Source: Nostoc sp. JL34 (GTDB taxonomy: Bacteria; Cyanobacteriota; Cyanobacteriia; Cyanobacteriales; Nostocaceae). Taken from it: 64,000 nucleotides of DNA. Positions 26,185 through 34,285 of this stretch are shown one piece after another; within the stretch, counting starts at the first letter, position 1, and each line of letters begins with the position of its first letter. The translations under genes and the position numbers were made by a program. The notes beneath the pieces were generated by a model that worked only from the letters and a program-made list of their open reading frames with translations, did no database searches and was not told where the DNA came from. The DNA lies in assembly GCF_017114945.1 (NCBI RefSeq), contig NZ_JABXKQ010000183.1, positions 39,280 to 103,279 of the forward strand. The letters are read 5' to 3'.

Positions 26185-26964
26185 ATGTTGCCACGAGAAG
26201 AACTTTTAAAAGGTGTTGAAAATCGAGATAGTGTAGCTCGTGTAATAGACCAAGCAGAGCAAGCCATCAAAACTTGGGAAGTAGTTTTAACTGATTTTTT
26301 GTCTCCCCCAGAATTAACGGAAATTCAACGGGTGTTTAACCGATTAACAGAAGTGCAATTAGCTGCGTGGGGTGGATATCCGCAAGCTGAACGCCAAAGA
26401 ATAGCGATCGCTCGTTCGGAACTTCCCTTAGATCAATCTCAAGTCAGCCTTGTCGCCGTGGAAATTGCTGGTAATTTCCTGTTTGATACCGCCTCTCACC
26501 GCGACTTTTTAGGCGCAATGTTGGGGACAGGAATTGTTCGTGAAAAGACGGGAGATGTGATTGTCTTGGGAGAAAGAGGGGCACAGGCGATTGTCTCACC
26601 AGAGTTGGTGGAATTTTTGGAAATGAGTCTAAAACAGGTGCGATCGGTTCCTGTGAAAACTCAGCGGATTGAGGTAGCTGAATTAAGGGTTCGAGAACCA
26701 AAGAAAAAAGAATTAACTACTGTGGAGGCTTCTTTGCGATTAGATGCGATCGCATCTGCTGGTTTTGGCATGTCCCGTAGCAAAATGGTTGATTTCATTG
26801 ATGCTGGTGATGTCCGCGTCAATTGGAAGGAAGTTACTCAAGCTAGTTCTCAAGTCAAATCAGGTGACTTAATCGCTATTCGCTCTAAAGGACGTTTAGA
26901 AGTTGGGGAAATCGCCGTTACAAAAAAAGACCGTTACCGAGTTCAATTAACAAGGTATATGTAA
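26185..26964 (+). CDS. Photosystem II S4-domain protein
   Basis: 259 residues. The C-terminal S4 RNA-binding domain (about 182-245: LRLDAIASAGFGMSRSKMVD, GDVRVNWKEVTQASSQVKSG) is preceded by the YlmH-like region (about 1-170) that defines the cyanobacterial and plastid 'photosystem II S4' family. It is thought to bind RNA and has been linked to PSII; the precise function is not known. Its start is 44 bases after the GNAT stop. Confidence 0.85.
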   Translation: MLPREELLKGVENRDSVARVIDQAEQAIKTWEVVLTDFLSPPELTEIQRVFNRLTEVQLAAWGGYPQAERQRIAIARSELPLDQSQVSLVAVEIAGNFLFDTASHRDFLGAMLGTGIVREKTGDVIVLGERGAQAIVSPELVEFLEMSLKQVRSVPVKTQRIEVAELRVREPKKKELTTVEASLRLDAIASAGFGMSRSKMVDFIDAGDVRVNWKEVTQASSQVKSGDLIAIRSKGRLEVGEIAVTKKDRYRVQLTRYM

Positions 26965-26966
26965 TA

Positions 26967-27040
26967 AGTGAGGAGTGAGGAGTGAGGAGTTTTAAATGCA
27001 CCAGTTTCTTTAACTCCAAACTCCAAACTCTTAAATATAT
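26967..27040. repeat. GTGAGGA tandem repeat with complementary CTCCAAA run
   Basis: (GTGAGGA)3 at 26969-26990 and ACTCCAAACTCCAAACTC at 27014-27031 between two convergent genes form a typical Nostoc short-repeat spacer that can fold back. Confidence 0.5.
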
Positions 27041-27042
27041 AC

Positions 27043-27819
27043 TTAGGCTTTAAAGTGTTTTGCCAACATATTCAGCAGAAGTTTTCGCGGTACGAGCCGA
27101 GATAATTTGCTTCTAATTTGAGTGTTAGTATCAGAACTAATGACAGTTGGATACCCTTTTTCTAAAGCCTCTAAAGATTCCAAAACCACTTTTTCAGAAG
27201 AATAAACATTTTCTGTACTGCTTGCCAGCGCTTGAGGAAAATTAGCTTCTGCAAAAAAGTTTGTTTCTATTGGCCCTGGACAAGTGACTAAAATACGGAC
27301 ACCATATTGACGATTTTCTGCCCATAACGCTTCACTAAAGCTGAGAATAAAAGCTTTACTGGCAGCATAAACAGAAAGGTATGGTATCGGTTGAAATGCG
27401 GTAATAGAAGATACATTAATAATACTTCCAGAACGACGTTGCCGCATCAAGGGGAGAAATTTATGGGTTAAATCTACCAATGCCAAAACGTTTAATTGTA
27501 TAATTTTGACTTGTCTTTCTCCATCCCCTTCAGCAAAATCTCCATAGTAACCAAAACCAGCATTGTTGATTAATAAGTCAATAGTTAATCCTTTGACTTT
27601 AGTGGCATCAAATACAACAGCTGCTGCATTAGATTCTGTGAGGTCTTTTACTATAACGTCTACTTGAATTTTGTGTTGTTCTTGTAGTTCTTTAGCTAAT
27701 TGGCTTAGTTTTTCTTCGGAACGAGCAACGAGTACAAGATTTGTCTTGCGTGCAGCTAGTTCTTGGGCAAAAGCTTTACCAATACCACTAGAGGCACCAG
27801 TAATTAAAGCAGTTGGCAT
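27043..27819 (-). CDS. Short-chain dehydrogenase/reductase
   Basis: 258 residues, classical SDR: cofactor motif TGASSGIG (7-14) with Arg33 in VARS favouring NADP(H), structural NNAG (about 87-90), catalytic Ser (NVSSITAF), and YAASK (Tyr and Lys of the active site, about 153-157). Substrates are unknown; the sequence resembles DltE/YqjQ-like oxidoreductases acting on lipids or other hydrophobic molecules. It is convergent with the S4 gene. Confidence 0.9.
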   Translation of the reverse strand: MPTALITGASSGIGKAFAQELAARKTNLVLVARSEEKLSQLAKELQEQHKIQVDVIVKDLTESNAAAVVFDATKVKGLTIDLLINNAGFGYYGDFAEGDGERQVKIIQLNVLALVDLTHKFLPLMRQRRSGSIINVSSITAFQPIPYLSVYAASKAFILSFSEALWAENRQYGVRILVTCPGPIETNFFAEANFPQALASSTENVYSSEKVVLESLEALEKGYPTVISSDTNTQIRSKLSRLVPRKLLLNMLAKHFKA

Positions 27820-27972
27820 TATATATATTCAGATAGTTTTTAACCAATATTAAAATTTTAGCCAGTATAGCTAAAAGTTTTAACTACCCAAAGTGATATA
27901 CCAAAAGGGTAAAGGCGGCATCTAGTAATGAAGTTTGAAGACCGGCTGACTCCACTCAAACTTTCTGCTTTT

Positions 27973-28902
27973 TTAATACTTGGCTTTCGGTAGCGATGTG
28001 AATTTTCCAACTACACCAACATGGGAGATTCTTAAATCTTCTTCATCTGTATATTGAATAGACGAGTCAATTTTTTCTGGCAATTCTCTGTCCTTACACG
28101 ACCACTCAAATACAATTTTAGAATCTAATTGTTTAAGGTTAGAAAATATCTGCTTCCATTCGCTTCCTCGAATTCGATTTCCCCACCTTGATTGTAATTC
28201 TCTCGAGTAGGCTTCCTGTTGATAAATAAAGAAATCAAATGGTCTTTCACTTAAATTTTTGTGATCTAGCAAATGAATGAGATGAAACATAAAGCCATCT
28301 TCAGAGAGGCTACTTACAAGATTTTCTAAAAGTGGCACAACATCATCAACTGGCACATGCTCCAACACAGATTTGGAGAAGATGAAATCTATTTTTTCTT
28401 TCGTAGGTAGTTTTTGAGATAAATCAATTGGAGCAATGTATTCTATGCCCAGGTCTTGTAAAACTTCTATGGATAAATTTTTTAATGAAAGCAGTTTATT
28501 TAAGCGTAAGTGGATAATCTCACGATCTTCAAATGTAGATAGACTATCTAAGATACTCCAATGTACAGACTTAGACACGGCTTGGAAAATATTGTCGGGT
28601 TGTAATAACGGGTAAACATCCGTTGCATAAATCTTTTTGGCTCCGAGAAGGTAAAATACTAATGAATGAGTCAGTAACCATCCACTTCCAATTTCAAGAC
28701 AAATTTTATCACGCAATACATATTTATCTTTACCAGCCTGAAGCAGATAGATAGCAACTTCATTGGCACAGATATCAAGCCTTTTGCCTGCAACAGCTAG
28801 CTTCCTAGAATGCATATTATTATATAAAGCTTGATACAGATCAGATGATCTAATAATCGATTTTATTCGTTCATCAAGGAGACTTTTTACTAGATTTTTC
28901 AT
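27973..28902 (-). CDS. Class I SAM-dependent methyltransferase-like protein
   Basis: 309 residues from the ATG at 28902, which has GAGG eight bases upstream; a GTG at 28911 overlaps that site. Motif I is CLEIGSGWLLTHSLVFYLLG (about 68-87), then KIYATDVYP (acidic residue for SAM ribose), and FIFSKSVLEHVPVDDVVPLL as motif IV. The N-terminal 60 residues are an extra helical region. It resembles uncharacterised methyltransferases in polysaccharide or secondary-metabolite clusters. The substrate is unknown. Confidence 0.75.
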   Translation of the reverse strand: MKNLVKSLLDERIKSIIRSSDLYQALYNNMHSRKLAVAGKRLDICANEVAIYLLQAGKDKYVLRDKICLEIGSGWLLTHSLVFYLLGAKKIYATDVYPLLQPDNIFQAVSKSVHWSILDSLSTFEDREIIHLRLNKLLSLKNLSIEVLQDLGIEYIAPIDLSQKLPTKEKIDFIFSKSVLEHVPVDDVVPLLENLVSSLSEDGFMFHLIHLLDHKNLSERPFDFFIYQQEAYSRELQSRWGNRIRGSEWKQIFSNLKQLDSKIVFEWSCKDRELPEKIDSSIQYTDEEDLRISHVGVVGKFTSLPKAKY

Positions 28903-28911
28903 TTTGCACAC

Positions 28912-29302
28912 CTCTATTGCTTAACTTATCGCGAATAGAACACAACACTATTAACTGTACCAGTGAGATGAATTCTTGCATAACAAAAGCATCTCATTCT
29001 TTGCATCCCTAAGCAAATATGCGAAAGAACATATTTGCTCAGGAGTGACAAAAACCTTGGAATTAGGGACTGGAGACTCCTAAGATTTGAATGGGGATTC
29101 AGCGGAAAGTCGGGCCACGGGCAATACTGCTCAGTTAAAAAGATTTGTAGATTTGTAGGTTGGGTTGAGGAACGAAACCCAACCTACCCGTAGTGATTTT
29201 TTAGTCAAAACCTACGTAGTATTGAGGCCACGGGCCATTCGCTTGGTGTTCGCGTAGTGGTAGCGAGTAATCGAGCGTCAAGGGTTTCCCGAATTGGGCT
29301 AG
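28912..29302. other. Intergenic region rich in palindromic repeats
   Basis: It holds a strong hairpin made of GTAGGTTGGGTT and AACCCAACCTAC (29155-29187), a dispersed cyanobacterial repeat, nested in a possible degenerate copy (29122-29224, CAATACTGCTCAGTTAA...AGTATTG) of the 23372 element. GGCCACGGGC occurs as a direct repeat on both sides (29114 and 29227). No gene was seen. Confidence 0.5.
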
Positions 29303-29476
29303 CGTGGAACAACGACTTCCAGTGATAGTGTAGCGTCTTTTCTACGAGATGCTGCGCCAACTAGTCTACATATCCCTACAATACAAGCAAGCTACGCACA
29401 GCGTCTTCGTCAATTTATTTATGGGAAAGAAGATAAAGATTTGTTGCTCTTTGAGAAGCTGCTTTGCGTCTGCTAA
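29303..29476 (+). pseudogene. Possible gene fragment without start codon
   Basis: A 57-codon open stretch with protein-like composition (SFLRDAAPTSLHIPTIQASY, then AQRLRQFIYGKEDKDLLLFE) ends in TAA at 29474. It has no ATG, GTG or TTG in a plausible place and begins inside repeat-type DNA. It could be the tail of a disrupted gene; no family was recognised. Confidence 0.25.
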
Positions 29477-30034
29477 TTACCATTTTTCAGACCAATAAAT
29501 AATTTCTGAGGTGGAACTATTAATAGCAACGCCGTAGCTATCTCCATGATTCCACTTGAAGCCAGGTCTACCTTTGTCCTCTGTATTTAATACTAATATT
29601 TCATAAGTAGCTGGAAAAGATTCTGTAGGAGAGTCACTGGTGTAGAAGAAAGTTGTCGGCACACCATTAGGCTGGTTTATGTGGTCGTTTGTGTTTCCAC
29701 CTCTATATTTATGTTTTGCACTACTTCTGTATTGTGAAAGTAATTTTTCTATCTTTTTTGGTGGCTCTTTCAGCCTAATTTGAAAAAAACTATTTCCTTG
29801 CAAAAATTCGGGAGAGTAAGCAATGCGAATGCCTTTAGCATCAGGGGGAATCTCATTAGGGAAATGTTTTACTTGGTCATTATCAGACCATAGTTGATTA
29901 CGAATTTCTTTGTAGCGTGATGTATCAGTTATTATTTTAGGTTCGCTAGTACTGCTGAAAGCTGTTCTCAGAAAAAAGCTTCCCCCGACAATACTAAGAC
30001 TAGCAAGGGCTAATAGAAATTGCGATCGCTTCAT
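29477..30034 (-). CDS. Secreted hypothetical protein
   Basis: 185 residues. An N-terminal hydrophobic segment (FLLALASLSIVGGSFFLRTA, about 6-25) is a signal peptide or anchor. The remainder is a hydrophilic domain (about 35-185) containing YKEIRNQLWSDNDQVKHFPN, SPEFLQGNSFFQIRLKEPP and a closing GVAINSSTSEIIYWSEKW. It looks like a real single-domain exported protein, but I do not recognise the family. A HIP1 octamer overlaps the first codons. It ends one base after the possible gene fragment on the other strand and stands 240 bases from the small-RNA array. Confidence 0.65.
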   Translation of the reverse strand: MKRSQFLLALASLSIVGGSFFLRTAFSSTSEPKIITDTSRYKEIRNQLWSDNDQVKHFPNEIPPDAKGIRIAYSPEFLQGNSFFQIRLKEPPKKIEKLLSQYRSSAKHKYRGGNTNDHINQPNGVPTTFFYTSDSPTESFPATYEILVLNTEDKGRPGFKWNHGDSYGVAINSSTSEIIYWSEKW

Positions 30035-30310
30035 CGAGTTGGGTACGTCTAACTTTCATAGTCATATACCCAACTAATAAACTAAATTCGTACTATTGCG
30101 GATATCATATCAGAGATATTAACAGAAACTTTGTGTATCTCAAGGAAAATCGGCATAATTGTAAAATTACTGTGAAGTTGGTCAATGATTACCTAGTCAA
30201 ATACCGTAGGTGATCCTGATTGCGTTGTAGCTAACGAAATCAATTCCACAGCCATTCATTTTTTTCCAATTCTTCCTGATGCAGCAATAACTAAAGCGGA
30301 TATATAAATA

Positions 30311-30366
30311 GTAGATGCACCTTAATTAAATCACAGCCCTCAGTTTTTACTTGGGGGCTTTTTTTT
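30311..30366 (+). ncRNA. Small RNA candidate, array unit 1 (NsiR1-like)
   Basis: From GTAGATGCACC to the end of an eight-T run, about 56 bases. The stem pairs AGCCCTCA with TTGGGGGCT. The upstream -35-like TCCTGA is the most diverged of the four, so its activity is the least certain. Confidence 0.6.
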
Positions 30367-30458
30367 ATTACTGATATTTTTTTAATTTGGAAAAAGTAAA
30401 TTTTGTCAAAAATATAATTTGCCCGGATATGGCAATAAGTAAAGCGGATTAATAAATG

Positions 30459-30511
30459 GTAGATGCACCTTAATAAATTACAGCCCTCAGCTTTTAGTTG
30501 AAGGCTTTTTT
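30459..30511 (+). ncRNA. Small RNA candidate, array unit 2 (NsiR1-like)
   Basis: About 53 bases from GTAGATGCACC to a six-T run. The stem is AGCCCTCA/TTGAAGGCT with one C-A mismatch. The -35-like CCCGGA is centred about 35 bases before the anchor and an A/T-rich TTAATAAA lies near -10, as in the heterocyst-associated DIF+ promoter class (TCCGGA near -35; established for Anabaena). Confidence 0.7.
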
Positions 30512-30604
30512 ATTGCTGATATTTTTGAAAGGGTGAAGAAAGTAACTTTGTACACCAGTTAAATATTCCCGGATATGGCAATAAATAAAGCGGATTAATA
30601 AATG

Positions 30605-30657
30605 GTAGATGCACCTTAATAAATTACAGCCCTCAGCTTTTAGTTGAAGGCTTTTTT
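30605..30657 (+). ncRNA. Small RNA candidate, array unit 3 (NsiR1-like)
   Basis: Identical to unit 2 from the anchor through the T-run. The TTCCCGGA element is at 30566-30573. Identity of spacer and transcript with unit 2 indicates recent duplication or gene conversion. Confidence 0.7.
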
Positions 30658-30750
30658 ATTGCTGATATTTTTGAAAGTGTGAAGAAAATAACTTTGTACA
30701 CCAGTTAAATATTCCCGGATATGGCAATAAATAAAGTGGATTAATAAATG

Positions 30751-30801
30751 GTAGATGCACCCTAATAAATTACAGCCTCCAGCCAAAAGCTGGGGGCTTT
30801 T
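30751..30801 (+). ncRNA. Small RNA candidate, array unit 4 (NsiR1-like)
   Basis: About 51 bases. The stem AGCCTCCAGC/GCTGGGGGCT is the strongest of the four, with only a T-G wobble. Its end abuts the stop codon of the convergent ExoD gene at 30803. The TTCCCGGA element is at 30712-30719. Confidence 0.7.
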
Positions 30802-30802
30802 A

Positions 30803-31408
30803 TTATTTAAATATAGATGGCAGCAAACTGGGAGCTAACCATACTGCATAACCAAGAAATCCAAATAGCAAGGTAATCAGGGCAGTAATGCCGTAGCTGA
30901 TGCAAATTAATAAACCGTCTGATTCGATGGTGGCAACAGTCAAGAGTAAAATACCTATAGTGGGGATAGGATTTGTAAACGGAATTGGTAATATTAGTAA
31001 TAATGTTAATAAAGAGATACAAAACCCATTAATTCGCCAAATCAAAGGATTTTGAGCGATTTTTGCTAATCGGGGACGGGCGATTTTTTGTAAAACTTTG
31101 GTAAGCCGTCCCAAATTTTGCAAAAGCAACTGAGCGAAGGGACGAGGAAATTTGTAGTTAGCGATTCTTTTCGGTAGCCAAGGCGATCGCCTCCCTAAAA
31201 CCATTTGCACTGACAACAGTAAACAAGCACCACCAAAAGGGCCAGTTAATCCTGGTGGCATCGGAAATAAAAAAGGCAAAACTAATAATGTAATTACCAG
31301 GCAGAAGCCTCGTTCTGAGGTTTCTGCCAGAATATCACCTAGAGTTAGTGGTTGTTCTGCTAGGCGTTGCAACAGGGACTTTATATCTTGAGAAAATCTC
31401 AGATGCAT
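30803..31408 (-). CDS. ExoD-family exopolysaccharide synthesis membrane protein
   Basis: About 201 residues from the ATG at 31408 (MHLRFSQDIKSLLQRLAEQP); an ATG at 31468 would add 20 atypical residues. Family marks: LTLGDILAETSERGFCLVI, LPFLFPMPPGLTGPFGGACL and a hydrophobic C-terminal half with about four membrane helices (LLTLLLILPIPFTNPIP, GILLLTVATIESDGLLI). ExoD affects exopolysaccharide production and, in rhizobia, alkali tolerance; the mechanism is unknown. It lies 79 bases downstream of the lipid kinase on the same strand. Confidence 0.85.
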   Translation of the reverse strand: MHLRFSQDIKSLLQRLAEQPLTLGDILAETSERGFCLVITLLVLPFLFPMPPGLTGPFGGACLLLSVQMVLGRRSPWLPKRIANYKFPRPFAQLLLQNLGRLTKVLQKIARPRLAKIAQNPLIWRINGFCISLLTLLLILPIPFTNPIPTIGILLLTVATIESDGLLICISYGITALITLLFGFLGYAVWLAPSLLPSIFK

Positions 31409-31487
31409 TTGGCATGAGTTGATACGAGTTCCCACATTTGTAGCGGAGGAAGTCAATTCAAAATTCAAAATTCAATGATAATGACTC

Positions 31488-32372
31488 CTAACTCCTGGTT
31501 TCTAACGGTACTAAAACACCTATAGCTTTAGGTATAACCCGAAAATGAGCAGGTGTGTAGGTAGTGATTTCACCATCTGTATTGATAGGGCGCGGTTTGC
31601 GAGTATGTACCTCTATTTCTTGACCTTGAAGGGAGCGTACATTCTGCCAATGTATATGTTGCCCTTGTCGCATTGCAGGTAATAATAATATCATCTGCCA
31701 CCAGTGTTCAATCTCCAAGCTATAAAGGTCTAGCCTTTGGTCATCAATTGTGGCATCGTCAGCTACTGCCATACCACCACCGTAATAGCGGCCGTTACCC
31801 ACAGCAATTTGTACAGTTTTGACGTGAACCACTTCACCGTTGATCGCAATCTGCGCTGTAAAAGGTCTAGCTTCCAAAATAACTTGCAATGCAGTGGCAG
31901 CATAAGCAAATACTCCCCAACGGCGCTTGACTTCTTTGGTAAGTCGTTGGGTAATTTTTACACTCAATCCCATACTGGCAACGTTAAAAAAATGCTTACC
32001 ATTCACACAACCCAAGTCGATGCGGTGTAAATGTCCATCTGCAATAATTCTGCAAGCTTCGTTGAGGGAATTTGGGATTCCCAAAGTTCTCGCTAGATCG
32101 TTAGCAGTTCCCAGAGGCAAGATTCCCAAAGGTAACTGAGTCTCAATTAAAGCGTCTACTGCGGCATTTAGAGTCCCATCTCCTCCGCCAATGATTACCA
32201 AGTCAACTTGATGCTGATAGCGAAGTATAACTTCAGCAAGATGTGTGGGGTCTTCTGTAGACTCCTCAATTAAATCAAAGTCGAATGTCTTCAGATATTG
32301 AATCGCCTCTGACAGACCCTTTTGCCCTTGGCGGGCATGACGATTTACTAACAGCAGTGCGCGGGAACTCAT
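31488..32372 (-). CDS. Diacylglycerol kinase/YegS-type lipid kinase
   Basis: 294 residues with the diacylglycerol-kinase catalytic fold: LVNRHARQG near the N-terminus, nucleotide motif IIGGGDGTLNAAVDAL (about 61-76), LPLGTANDLARTLG (about 86-99), and a C-terminal beta domain with GNGRYYGGGMAVADDATID (metal/phosphate region). Members phosphorylate diacylglycerol or related lipids at the membrane. The substrate is not provable here. It is followed by exoD, likely in one transcript. Confidence 0.88.
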   Translation of the reverse strand: MSSRALLLVNRHARQGQKGLSEAIQYLKTFDFDLIEESTEDPTHLAEVILRYQHQVDLVIIGGGDGTLNAAVDALIETQLPLGILPLGTANDLARTLGIPNSLNEACRIIADGHLHRIDLGCVNGKHFFNVASMGLSVKITQRLTKEVKRRWGVFAYAATALQVILEARPFTAQIAINGEVVHVKTVQIAVGNGRYYGGGMAVADDATIDDQRLDLYSLEIEHWWQMILLLPAMRQGQHIHWQNVRSLQGQEIEVHTRKPRPINTDGEITTYTPAHFRVIPKAIGVLVPLETRS

Positions 32373-32948
32373 GGTTAGTACCTTTTGTAGTTGACATGTC
32401 CAATTATCCGCATCTATGTATTCTGTTCTGCTTGAAGTTGACTATAAAACAGTGTTTAGGCTGTGATGAAAGTTATCAAAAATTAATTTTGTTAAAACTT
32501 ACTATATTGTGACTACAAATTTATAATTTTTATTTTTAGCTAGTTTAGCTCTATTAATACTCAGTGTATTCATGATGATCAAACATAATTATTACTTTCT
32601 GTATAAATTAAATTTAAGTAATTTTTTATAGAATAGGAACTTATTCAAATAAAATAATATTATGCCAAACAAAAGGGATACTTTCCATTAGTATAGATAC
32701 ATATTTAGAGATTAAATTTGTATCTATACTATTAATATTTATATCACTTATTTGTAAAATTGCACCAAATCAAGCTTGGTGAGACAAGTTGTCAAGGTAA
32801 TCGATATCACCATTATATAATTTTTGGTTGAGAAAAAAATTATATATGTCAACTGCTGTGACAGATTGCAAATTGTCTATGCTCAAGCGATCGCACCTTG
32901 GAAACGACTTTTTCGTGTAAATCCCTATCTTGATTTGTAATTTTGCTT
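32373..32948. other. A+T-rich intergenic region with several inverted repeats
   Basis: No gene was seen in 576 bases. Three inverted repeats stand out: AGTATAGATACA/TGTATCTATACT (32690-32730, 12 perfect pairs, 17-base loop), CACCAA/TTGGTG (32763-32781) and TATATAATTTTT/AAAAATTATATA (about 32815-32846). No long run of T follows in a terminator arrangement. Confidence 0.45.
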
Positions 32949-33125
32949 TTATGACTTTTTAGGGCTGTTGTCACCACCAATAATTGCTTGGAACACGTCC
33001 CCTAGTAAAAATAAACCCGCCGCAACTAACACTACGAGCATTAAACTAGCAAGGGCTGCAAAGGGAGAGATAATAAACAAGATTAAAAGCCCAAACACCA
33101 AAATCTTTAGTACTGTCTTATTCAT
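32949..33125 (-). CDS. Small membrane protein (58 residues)
   Basis: ATG at 33125, TAA at 32949. The sequence starts MNKTVLKILVFGLLILFIIS and has two hydrophobic stretches (about 5-22 and 25-45, ending LVAAGLFLLGDVFQ) and a polar tail (GGDNSPKKS). Codon use is normal and the composition is that of a real small integral membrane protein. The arfB gene lies 49 bases away on the upstream side, same strand. No family was recognised. Confidence 0.6.
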   Translation of the reverse strand: MNKTVLKILVFGLLILFIISPFAALASLMLVVLVAAGLFLLGDVFQAIIGGDNSPKKS

Positions 33126-33174
33126 CTTTTTTCATATTTAACAATACGCGTATTTTCTACGAATAATCGATAAA

Positions 33175-33591
33175 TCAACAATCTGTCACCTGCCCTCTGT
33201 TAGATTTAACCTGTCCGCGCTTACTTTTGTGGTCAAGGCGCTTTCTTTGAGAACTGCGGGTTGGTTTAGTGGGTTTGCGTTTTATCGTCACTACAACTGC
33301 GCTTTGAATGAGTTCTTGAAGTCGTTTCAATGCTGACTCGCGATTGTTCTCTTGACTTCGGTGTTCTTGGGCTTTAATTACAACTACTCCTTCTTGGTTA
33401 ATGCGTCGATCGTTCAGCTTTAAAAGCTGTTGTTTATAATAATCAGGTAATGATGAAGCCGCAATATCAAAGCGCAAGTGGATAGCGGTGGAAACCTTGT
33501 TAACATTTTGACCTCCCGCTCCTTGAGAGCGAATCGCAGTAATTTCAATATCAGTCTGTGGGATAATAACTTTGTTGGAAATTTGCAGCAT
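33175..33591 (-). CDS. arfB: Peptidyl-tRNA hydrolase ArfB (YaeJ)
   Basis: 138 residues. The release-factor catalytic motif GGQ is present (SQGAGGQNVNKVSTAIHLRF, about 22-41) without the codon-recognition domains of RF1/RF2, and the C-terminal tail is very basic (KRKPTKPTRSSQRKRLDHKS), as in ArfB, which inserts its tail in the empty mRNA channel to free stalled ribosomes. Length is as usual for the family. An S4 protein gene lies 47 bases upstream on the same strand. Confidence 0.92.
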   Translation of the reverse strand: MLQISNKVIIPQTDIEITAIRSQGAGGQNVNKVSTAIHLRFDIAASSLPDYYKQQLLKLNDRRINQEGVVVIKAQEHRSQENNRESALKRLQELIQSAVVVTIKRKPTKPTRSSQRKRLDHKSKRGQVKSNRGQVTDC

Positions 33592-33638
33592 TACTCACAA
33601 GGCAAAAGAGGAACTTTTCAATTTGGGGTAAACTTTAT

Positions 33639-33893
33639 TTACTCGGTTTGTTCGGTTAAATCTGTCATTACATCTGGGTCTTCATTGTTGTTCAAATTCA
33701 CCTCTAAAGTCTGTCCTTGTATTGTCACTTTATCACCTGGGACTAGTCGCCGTCCTCTTCGAGTTTCCAGCGTACCGTTTACTTGGACATCACCACCTTG
33801 AATCATCAGTTTGGCTTGGCCTCCAGTTGGCACTATACCCATTAACTTTAAGAACTGATTTAACTTAATTGTGTTGTCTCTAATTTTCTTCAT
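33639..33893 (-). CDS. S4-domain RNA-binding protein (YbcJ/YaaA-like)
   Basis: 84 residues, almost wholly a small S4 domain: IKLNQFLKLMGIVPTGGQAK, LMIQGGDVQVNGTLETRRGR and LVPGDKVTIQGQTLEVN. Such proteins bind structured RNA, often ribosomal. An acidic tail (NNNEDPDVMTDLTEQTE) follows. It precedes arfB by 47 bases, consistent with a shared ribosome-related job. Confidence 0.85.
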   Translation of the reverse strand: MKKIRDNTIKLNQFLKLMGIVPTGGQAKLMIQGGDVQVNGTLETRRGRRLVPGDKVTIQGQTLEVNLNNNEDPDVMTDLTEQTE

Positions 33894-34285
33894 AGTAAAT
33901 AAAACTACATTACCTCAATTGTATCGTGGTGCGATCAAGGCAAAGCGCGAATCTATCACGCCATATATCAGCCCACATGAAATTAAATGAAACATCATCC
34001 AGTTTAAATGGATATTCTTGAGGAAAAGCCTAGTGCCAAACTGATATGCTGATCTTGAACGCCACCGAGTCTATCAATTGAAAGATGAATTTATACTCAA
34101 AAGTCAGTAATCTTAGGTAAAAGTAGAAATAGACTGACTTTGAGTAAGCTTCGGATCTTCCAAAAGCATAGCGATCGCCATAACAAAAACTGTAATACTC
34201 TATAATGTTGATCGACAAAACTGCCAGATATAGGTGAAAAAACTAGTCTGGAAGGTTATTTTAGTGTGTTCAGGGGACTGGATCT
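33894..34285. other. Intergenic region between divergent genes
   Basis: 392 bases between the S4 gene and the large helicase, so promoters for both are expected here. A HIP1 octamer lies at about 34169. No convincing motif, small gene or RNA structure was found. Confidence 0.4.

Larger units (their letters stand above)
30272..30801 (+). repeat. Tandem array of four ~146-base units, each with promoter-like and terminator-like parts
   Basis: The anchor GTAGATGCACC recurs at 30311, 30459, 30605 and 30751 (periods 148, 146, 146). Units 2-4 carry TTCCCGGATATGGCAATAA (unit 2 starts TTGCCCGG) about 37 bases before the anchor; unit 1 has a diverged TTCCTGATGCAGCAATAA. Each anchor is followed by a hairpin and a T-run. 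Units 2 and 3 are almost identical along their whole length, pointing to recent duplication. Confidence 0.9.

Noticed and set aside
30272..30801. CRISPR array
   Set aside because: Units are 146 bases, almost entirely repeated with no unique spacers, and contain promoter- and terminator-like parts; no cas gene is near.
34030..34218. Minus-strand frame of 62 codons upstream of the large helicase
   Set aside because: Aromatic-rich, A/T-driven composition and no ribosome site.
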